A stretch of DNA of 64,000 nucleotides from contig VDFB02270651.1 in NCBI GenBank assembly GCA_007258455.2, forward strand, positions 490,924,711 to 490,988,710. Direction: 5' to 3'. The DNA is from Sequoia sempervirens. Lineage: Eukaryota; Streptophyta; Pinopsida; Cupressales; Cupressaceae. Positions 56,281 to 64,000 of this stretch are shown piece by piece. Within the stretch, counting starts at the first letter, position 1, and each line of letters starts with the position of its first letter. The translations under genes and the position numbers were made by a program. Under the pieces are notes generated by a model. It ran no database searches. It saw only the letters and a list, made by a program, of their open reading frames with translations, and was not told the origin of the DNA.

Positions 56281-58030
56281 TGGGACAAATGGATATGAAC
56301 AGAGTGGACCACCTAAAATCTATTTTTAAATATATGTTTTTCTTTCTTGATTTAACCAAATTTTGTAATTGTAAACATTTTATTGTGTCATATAGATTAA
56401 ATTTTTTTTGACAGTTTTCATGTTTGTAATGATAAAATTTGTATATTTATACAATATTTTTTAATTAATTTTATGTTTATTTTGAAAAAATCATTCTAGT
56501 ATATGAATATATTAATAAATATTATTATTTTTTAATGTAAAATTAGGTCTATTGTCTTGTGACATCTATATATTTGTAACACATCCATATACACTTATCT
56601 CCCATCTTATTTTCTGTTCACACATTTTGACACATTCACCCCATCCATATATTTACTAAACTTATACATGCACATATTTTGATATACCTCTTATCTTTTA
56701 TTGTTTGACCTCTTTTATGCCTAGGCTCATTTCTACTTGATAAAGGTTCGACCCTTAAGTTGTGGACTTAGGTATTTCAAATTCAAATTTCTAATTTTAA
56801 ATTTAGGCCTACTCCAACAAAAAATGCATTTTTGGTCTCTTGATCTTTACCTTGAAATGTCAACAACAAATATGCTGACAATATTCATACATTTCTTTAG
56901 TGGACTATTCATGGTTGAGACACTTGGAAACAACCTATCATGGATCCTTCTCATCAACTCTCTTTGAATCAACAATTTTTTTTAAGACTATAGATTATTA
57001 TTTTTTGTTCCATCTCTCGTTCATTTTGAAATTCTAATTCATGATTTCTATGCAATAACTTCAAGATCCATACTTTATGTACTCAGTTGCATCTAGGTTT
57101 GTGTCTAACATGAACTTGGCTAAGCCTTGTCCTCTAGCCAATGTTATTCCTTGAACGTTGTTAGAAAATCAAATGGAAACACAAAAAGCAACTGCAAGCT
57201 ACTACATAGGACTTGCTTACATTGATTACATAAATATATCTATGCATAGGTCTTAGTCTATATCTTACATTGATTACATAAATACATCTATACATGGTCT
57301 CTTAGAGAGACATGACCCTTATATAGATAATAGATATAGATAAGATAAGAGAAGATAATAGAATGATAATATAGAGAAAAGACTAAGACCTGTCATTGTA
57401 ACTATCATATTTAAATTATATGGAGATATAAGGATTGATCAATATATGTCTTATGAATGAATGTGGTTCTTATTTAAGTTATAAATGAAATATATTTAGA
57501 TATAGTTTTCCCTTCAACAATTAGTCTTTTTCTCTTACTGTATCCTTTGGGGTATAAATATAGACTACACAAGAGATATTAGGGTGTGAATATTCAAAGT
57601 GAAATTCATATTTTCTCTTGCCAACACATGTATATTTTATACCCTTGGATCTTGTTTATCTACGAAAACATAGAAAATAGGGGTTCCACCTTTAGGGAGA
57701 TGGAACTAGGGTTTGGGACCTTTCCACCTATTTCCTTCAAGTTTCACTCAAGGAAACCCTAGATATCTCAATCAAAAGATGGAATTAAGGAAAATAGATC
57801 TGCAATAAGATGTCCTAGAGTGTGAATTAAAGACAATGAGGGGGTTCACCACCAAGCAAAGGCTTGGAAAGACAAGAAAATGTAAATGAAATGCAAAACC
57901 AACTAAATGAACTAGAAAATGAACTTAAATCAGAATAGCATACAGGAGATAAATAGAGGTGCACCTGGAAATCTAAAGAGGCTCAGAACAAGGTCTGAAA
58001 TCCTAAAAAATATGACTTTTAAAGCACATT
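56281..58030. other. AT-rich DNA without a supported gene
   Basis: It includes a short tandem duplication (ttacattgattacataaata at 57217 and 57269, period about 52) and a GATA-rich purine stretch at 57325-57380. Nothing else is recognised. Confidence 0.35.
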
Positions 58031-58180
58031 GGGACTCATACGTCAGTAGGGGTGATTTAGTCCCAGTTTAGGGTTTTGAGTCAGAACCAGAATCTAGAAT
58101 TGCTAAACCAGGATCTACAGGAAATGCCTAAAATCTAGTATACTAGGACTCATACACAACAAGTGGTGATTTAGTCCTAG
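58031..58180. repeat. 34-38 bp quasi-palindrome, copies 1 and 2
   Basis: Copy 1 (58031-58064) runs GGGACTCATAC...GGTGATTTAGTCCC. Copy 2 (58143-58180) runs CTAGGACTCATAC...GTGATTTAGTCCTAG. The outer arms are complementary, while the inner arms differ (CATAC versus GATTTA). Confidence 0.7.
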
Positions 58181-58949
58181 TATCTGAGTTGATCTAAAAC
58201 TCTTATATCCTCTAGTGATCTCCCATAGCTTCTCTCCTATCAAATTTTTGAGTCTAAAACACTGAATTTCAACCTATAGATGACTTTTGTGATCTTGCAA
58301 TTTACATGACAACTTTGACAACTTGACAACTTTTCTCCAATCTTGTTCTTCAATGGATCTTTAACCTAATCCTGCAAATCACACATCAAAGAGAGGGAAA
58401 AATGTTGTTTTGTTAGTGGATAGGGGTTTTCCTTGGTCAAACCCTGTTTTGGTAATCTAACCTTGAAATGAAATCAAACTAAAGGAAGGAATGATGAATA
58501 AACAAATATGTAATGTTGCAACTCACCAAACCCTTGAACAAATTGCAACAATCTTGTATGTAATGGCTAACATGAAGGTGGATCTTGATTCTTAATTGTA
58601 TGTTAGAGATCTTGATTTGAAGGCTTTTTTGAATGATAAGAACCTACATCACAAATGTTAGCTAAAAAAAAAACATGATCCATGATGACTTTGACATGAT
58701 GCTTGAATCTTGAATAATGCTCCAAAATGCTTGATAATCAACTCTTAAATTCTCTTAAATTCTCTTGTAATCATAAATTTACCTTAGGAATGCTCTCTTG
58801 AAAGTCTTAGGAGAAAATATGTGAAATAACCTTGTATTTATACTCCTTTATGCCAAATTTCTCAAAATTAAAACACTACAAGATGGCATCAGATCTAGGA
58901 GAATAAAATCCCACAAAAAATTTGAATTGAAAATGGATCCAAGTTAAGT

Positions 58950-59098
58950 GGGACTCATATGCTAGTTAGGGTGTATGAGTCTTAGTAGGCTAGGCTTGGG
59001 ACATAAATTTCAAGAAATTTTAGTTTTATGTAAAATTCAAGTTTAGGCCTTGAAACTTAGGTGGGACCCATATGCCCAAGTTGGCGTATGAGTCCTAG
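58950..59098. repeat. 34-38 bp quasi-palindrome, copies 3 and 4
   Basis: Copy 3 (58950-58984) is GGGACTCATAT...GTATGAGTCTTA and copy 4 (59063-59098) is GGGACCCATATGCC...GGCGTATGAGTCC. These have symmetric arms, a nearly perfect hairpin. Confidence 0.7.
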
Positions 59099-61588
59099 AT
59101 CACTAAATATGGGTCATACAAACCAAAATCATTAAATTTTGAGTGGTCATTTGATATGTGCCAAGATTATCCTTAGAAAGATGCATTAAATAAGGCTTAT
59201 GGATGCAAAATAGGACTAGAAATAAGGCATAAAGAAGCCTAATTTTAGTAAGGAGGGCCCAAACAAGTGTGAAAATGTAAAGGGATACATTTTTCTACAC
59301 TACATTTACCCCCCACTTTAGTGATAGGAGGAAATTGCTTCAAACTCACACTAAAGTAGACAAACTCACATCAAGAGGGGTCCAAGTGTAGCAATGCTAG
59401 TAAGATAGGATGACAACAATCAAGAAGGTTGCACAAGCCCCTAGGATCAAGATCATATGGAAAACCAACATAGGCACAAAATAACACATGTGGAAATAAT
59501 GCAAGGAGCAATAACAAGGCATAAGCATACACTGCCAAAGACAGAAAGAAAAATAAAAAACAAAAGGGGTGGATCAAGCTTTGACCATTTGTCCTACACA
59601 TTGTGGATCAGATCTAAGTTGTTTGTTCAAGAAAGTTTACAAGTGGAATGCATTGTCCACTATGCAAATGAAATGCATGCTCACAAGGGCTATTGAAACC
59701 TTAGGCCATCAACTAGGTGAGCCCCTAGTGAGACACATACGCACGCGACTAGTGGGTATACACTCACACAGACAACCAAGCGGCTATGGGAAATTCACGG
59801 CTAAGTTTGGCTCCCATACGTACAATCATAGCAAAGCTATACCTACTGATAAGTTTGAAAAGGCGGCACACAACACAAACAACAAGAAGTTCATGAGCCA
59901 AGTAAAGATTTGTATGCTTGACACCTATGAACAAACAGGATGGGTCTAGAGGAAAGCAAAGTGCACTATGCAAGGTGGCCATATAATAGTTATTGTAAAT
60001 GAAAAATAGTGTAAGGAATGTTCAAAGGAGTTTTGCTTAGTTTATGTAAGGTCTTCACTTAGGGAACATTGTGCCTAATGTCTCCAGGAGAGGACCAATT
60101 AAAGAATAGAAGATTCACAACTTAAGGGATGTAGTGTGTTGCATCATGCCACTAAGAGGAATATAATATGCTAAGAGAGATCACGCTCTTGAGGGACATC
60201 ACACCCAATGTCACCACAAAGTGAAGATGTATCGCATGAAGTAAGAAGAATACAAAATGAAACATGAAATGCAATTGAATAATTCTAATGTATGCCCCCA
60301 CTTTTAAAAAATTGCTAAATAAAATGTTGTGAGTAATTACTTTAAAGTAGAAAATGATAAATTCTAACAATAAAAAGGACATAAGAACTTGTTTGGAAAG
60401 CCTTATGCCAAGTCATATGTTTCCAAATGAAGCTACATCATGAAAAGGGGAGGGGTTTCCCCCAAAATGAACTCAAAACACATGAGGGATCCATGGATTC
60501 AGGGTGAGTATGTCTTTTCAACAATGTTTTTAGAGAGCTTGGAACTATCATCATTCCCCAAATACTCATGGAAAAGGAAGAATGACACAAAGAGAGCGAA
60601 ATTAAAGAAAATATTTTGGGTCAACATCGAAGAGATGTAAATATTTCATCACCTTGTGTCATCCCCATTTAAGGAAAAAAAAAAAGACAAAGAAAAAGAT
60701 AAAATGGTTCACAACATAGAGAAGAATTTAGATACATATAGATGAATATCACAAAGAGAGAGGTACATCAAACATAACAGTACAAGGGATCAAATTATGC
60801 ACATGCAATCACATAAAAGAAACATGTAAAAGAAAATAAAGACAAGACTAGTAAGGCACACATGATCCAACCTATAGCAGTTCGTCTGCATCACAATTGT
60901 GTTCATCATATATAGAAGGTGTACAACTAGCCAAAGGGACCACAACAAGTGCAAAACTAGGGTCAAGGCTATCTAATTCTTTTCCTCACTGAGTGCAAGA
61001 AAATAATGAGTCAAGATAGGTGATAAGAAAGAGCTCCTTTCATTTTGAAATGATTTGCAATGAATGTAAAGCATGCAATAGTGAGAATGAAATGATCCTA
61101 CAATGATTACATGGCAAGGAGTGGTATGCCTATAATTTCTATTCAATTATAAAGTCAATTTTTGGAGTTTATCTATTCAATATGCTCTATAAGGCACAAC
61201 ACTTATTAGTACTATGTCCAAGAGTTCTATGATATTGGTAATGAGACATGTTTGTGCTTTTTCCTTTTTGATTTATGTTTTGATGTTCTCTAATAGGTGG
61301 TAGTTTTATGAGACATATGAAAAGGAAGGTGGAAGGGCTTGATTATATAAGGATTTTGTTTCTTACTAGATTCACCAATATGTTAAGGAGGACCTAACAT
61401 GGTCCTATCATTCTTATCATCGTTATGAGGTATTTGTTTTTCTCTAGGGAGGAAACTTATGTCGAGAGGAGGATCTTGATATCTCACCCTTTGGTATCTT
61501 CGATTGGTATTTGTTCTAAGAGTTTCTAAATTTCATGTTTGCTTGTTGTATCACATCCTAGTTTACTTAAGATAGTGAATCGTTTTCC
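59099..61588. other. Anonymous repeat-like DNA
   Basis: No gene is supported. A C-rich run, CCCCCCACTTTA at 59309-59320 (polypurine on -), could be a polypurine tract for a - strand LTR element whose LTR would extend leftwards. No second LTR was found. - strand frames at about 61.2-61.58 kb are continued in the ORF remnant at 62.4 kb. Confidence 0.25.
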
Positions 61589-62830
61589 AAGTAGGTGCAG
61601 GATCATGATGGGCCAAAAAGCGGTGATATGATGGGTATGTGTAGGGTATGTGGTTGGTGACTTTTGTTTTACCCAAAATTGATGAAATGAAAAGGGTTTT
61701 TAAAGGAGATTCTCAAATTTCCACCAATATAAATTATGCTTTACTTTGAATTTAATAAATAATTATTATTCTTTTTATATTTGAATTACGACTAAAGTCC
61801 TAATTGATAGGTTCATTGAAAAATATCTATAGCTTTCAAATGGTATCACATTTTTTGAATCCAAAACATGCATCACATTCTATGCTTCGCATACTATTTA
61901 AGATTATAAATAAATAAAATTGAATTTCATGATTTTTTTACCAAGTTAAGGTGGTAAGACATACAAGTTTTTATATTTTTTAAAATTTGTAATAAAAAAT
62001 TCATAATTAATTATTTACCTGGAAATGAATTACAAAAAAATATGCATCATATCGAGACATGAGTCTACTTATATCTAATTTCTTATAAAAAAATATTATC
62101 ATTTTATTGTGGTTAGGGTGGTTAGACAAACACCTACTTCTTATTTTTACCTTGAAATTTAAGTAGTACTGCATTGAAATTTCAAATTTTCACCAAATAG
62201 ATTAAAAAAAAAAAGCTAGTAGTTTAGAAACTACAATAAGTTTTTTAATAGAGATTATATTCTTACATATTTTTGAAATAATAGAGATACCTTATTCAAA
62301 TTTTTACGTCAAGTGGCCTAATTTTGATTTTTCTAAATTTTTTGCCACTTAAGGGCCTATTTTTTCCATGATGATCCTACACATACCCTTCCATATGTCT
62401 CTTCTAGGTTGATTGTTTTGTTTGTTACTTTATTAACTTAGGATGGTTGAATGTTTGTTTGATTAGAGGAACTAGGTTCACCTATTGTAGGAAACTTAGG
62501 TTTTGTTTGTATTTCAATTTTAGGATGCAAAAGACTAAACATCTGAATAGTTGCTAGTTGTTTCATAGAAGGATAAAAGGATGCATTAGTCTCAAGGTTG
62601 TTAAGGAAATCATTTATGAAGTTGTTCATGCTATCATCATCTTCTCCAATGATGTCAACATCACAAGGAGGACAAGTAATAGGAGTTGATTGAGCATGAG
62701 TAAGTTTGATTTCATTAGGGTAATTTTTGAAAGCATAGCTTGACACATCCACTAAGGACTTTAGGGACATCCAAAGCATACCAAAGCACATATCCATGAT
62801 CTAATGTAATGTAGTAAACTAGAATGAAAT
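61200..62830 (-). pseudogene. Anonymous - strand ORF remnant split by TIR copy D
   Basis: The 119-residue frame at 62438-62797 (ITCPPCDVDIIGEDDDSMNN, FINDFLNNLETNASFYPSMK) runs into copy D. Left of it the - strand continues with short open pieces such as KLLEQIPIEDTKG and KYLIT, consistent with one disordered, Ser/Asn/Pro-rich protein. It resembles the N-terminal region of some retroelement polyproteins in style, but no domain was recognised. Stops between pieces make it non-functional. Confidence 0.35.
61589..62388 (+). mobile_element. TIR transposon family 1, copy D
   Basis: About 800 bp, starting with a mutated terminus (AAGTAGGTGCAGGATCAT) and ending ATGATCCTACACATACCC. It aligns with copies A and C throughout. 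Flanks TTCC (61585-61588) and TTCC (62389-62392) form a 4-bp duplication. It lies inside a decayed - strand ORF. Confidence 0.8.
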
Positions 62831-63003
62831 TTTTAAATGTAATTTTTAAATTAATCAATGCACAAAATGGACCGAATTAAGCTATATGCAATGAAATGAA
62901 TGAAACAAAAACTCGGTAAACTAAAACAAAGATTTAACAACAACAAACAAAAGTAAAGAAACATGGTTTTTAATGTTGTAAATTGTAGTTTAAGATCTAA
63001 GAT

Positions 63004-63152
63004 GGGACTAAATCACCCAGAGGGGCGTATGAGTCCCAATAAATTTTTTTCAAGGGTCGGAATGTTGATAAATAGTTAACACAAAATACCCATAAATTGG
63101 GAAAAACAACTTGTATTGGGACTAAATGGCCTAGAGGGGTGTATGAGTTCTA
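63004..63152. repeat. 34-bp quasi-palindrome, copies 5 and 6
   Basis: Copy 5 (63004-63037) is GGGACTAAATCACCC...GCGTATGAGTCCC, and copy 6 (63118-63152) is GGGACTAAATGG...GTGTATGAGTTCTA. They are in the opposite orientation to copies 1 and 2. Confidence 0.7.
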
Positions 63153-64000
63153 GATTAGGGTTTTTGCACTAATTCCAATAAATTCTAACTAAATGTTAGG
63201 TTTTATACTTTGAATGATGTCTAGACTAAGTGTAATTATAGATTTCAAGTGAATTTCAATGATGCAAGATGCAAAAAAATGCAACCTATTGTGCTTTAGA
63301 AAAAAGGACCCTTTGCTTGACATAGGATTAATTCATGATTAATTGGACTTAATGAGGTATTAATCTAGTGTTGTAAGGAAATTTATGTGTCCACACTAGG
63401 TCTTGGACCCTTGAAACCTAAATAAAATACTTTTAATGATGTATTTTGAAGTGTTGTAAGGAATTTCTACATTCTTCTATACTTCAATTATTATAATTCA
63501 CCTAAAAATCACCTTTTCATCACATGACAAGTCCTATTTTGAAGTGTTGTAAAGTCTTGTAAAGGATTTTCATGCTTTTATAGACTTAATTAACCTATTT
63601 ATTCATAATTCAACATTATAAAATGTATTCAATAACATTATTACATCAATATAGAAGTTTCTTAATGAAAAATTAATGATAAACTAGTGTTGTAATGTGA
63701 TTTACACATTCACATTGGTTTTTGTGCTTTTCTAGGCTATGTGGATCTACTTTTAGTGTTGTAAAGTGTACTTAATCACACTTTCACATTGATTTATGTG
63801 TCTCAAGACCTATTCAACATTTACATCATCACTAATAGGCCTTAATTGACCCATATTGTGCATCCCGAGGCATAATTTGATCAAATAACCGACATAGTCG
63901 TCCTCTAAGCCTAATTTTCTTACTTCTCAACATTCCAAAAAGAAAAAATGTCCCCTATTGCATCCATTTTCCATTAGTGGAAAATTAGTCCCATCTAGGT
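63153..64000. other. Non-coding repeat-like DNA to window end
   Basis: The phrase 'agtgttgtaa(a/g)g' recurs about six times (63370-63770), giving a loosely periodic, satellite-like appearance. No gene is seen. Confidence 0.35.

Noticed and set aside
59309..59320. C-run that could be a polypurine tract on the - strand
   Set aside because: No LTR pair, primer site or pol supports an element there, so it is noted in the regional entry only.
1..64000. CRISPR array, rRNA, complete tRNA or bacterial operon
   Set aside because: No regularly spaced direct repeats, rRNA signatures, full cloverleafs or Shine-Dalgarno-led gene runs were seen. All evidence points to a plant nuclear genome.

Overview
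The window looks like intergenic or intronic DNA from a large, repeat-dominated land-plant nuclear genome. A gymnosperm is my best guess, but that is inference. The sequence is AT-rich. Almost every recognisable coding stretch is a decayed transposable element: Ty3/gypsy chromovirus and Tat-like elements, a LINE 3' end, and a plant mobile domain (PMD) fragment. Nothing bacterial, viral-particle or organellar is visible. Host-gene signal is limited to a probable terminal exon with 3' UTR at the left edge (1-180, + strand) and a weaker candidate terminal exon on the - strand (10021-10073).

Layout. 1-430: end of a host gene. 1069-4490: remnant of a Tat/Ogre-type gypsy element with duplicated primer-site-like motifs, a frameshifted acidic gag and only the last codons of integrase. 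6246-7022: copy A of a TIR transposon family (termini GGGTATGTGCAGGATCAT). 7.0-16.2 kb: mostly anonymous DNA with old duplications and the possible - strand gene end. 16.8-19.0 kb: T-rich duplicated DNA holding inverted copy B. 19.3-21.4 kb: a TAGTCA-rich repeat patch and an unidentified ORF. 21.56-22.2 and 32.64-33.3 kb: a dispersed repeat pair. 22445-23408: a second TIR element with 30-bp perfect termini. 23787-31072: a structurally complete but coding-dead chromovirus on the - strand, with LTRs, PBS, PPT and a 5-bp AAAAT target duplication. 31.9-32.2 kb: PMD pseudogene fragment. 33.4-37.04 kb: 3' part of another LTR element (charged coiled-coil-like ORF, PPT, LTR). 38.0-43.5 kb: an LTR-like promoter and primer site on +, facing a long decayed ORF on - that is split by copy C. 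45.26-51.06 kb: a Tat-like gypsy element on -, with an extra RNase H lying between protease and reverse transcriptase. 54.46-56.28 kb: three tandem units with a SINE-like B box, the third interrupted by a 5'-truncated LINE with a TTCA-repeat tail. 57-64 kb: repeat DNA with six copies of a 34-bp quasi-palindrome, copy D, and a split anonymous ORF.

No pathway or operon is present; the parts relate by nesting. The points that stand out are: (i) two TIR families that share GGGTA ends and mostly carry matching 4-bp flanks; (ii) the PR-RNaseH-RT-RNaseH-INT order; (iii) a strong bias of inactivating stops to TAG, as expected if methylated cytosines at CAG/CTG sites decayed; and (iv) an in-window empty-site paralogue that delimits the LINE insertion.
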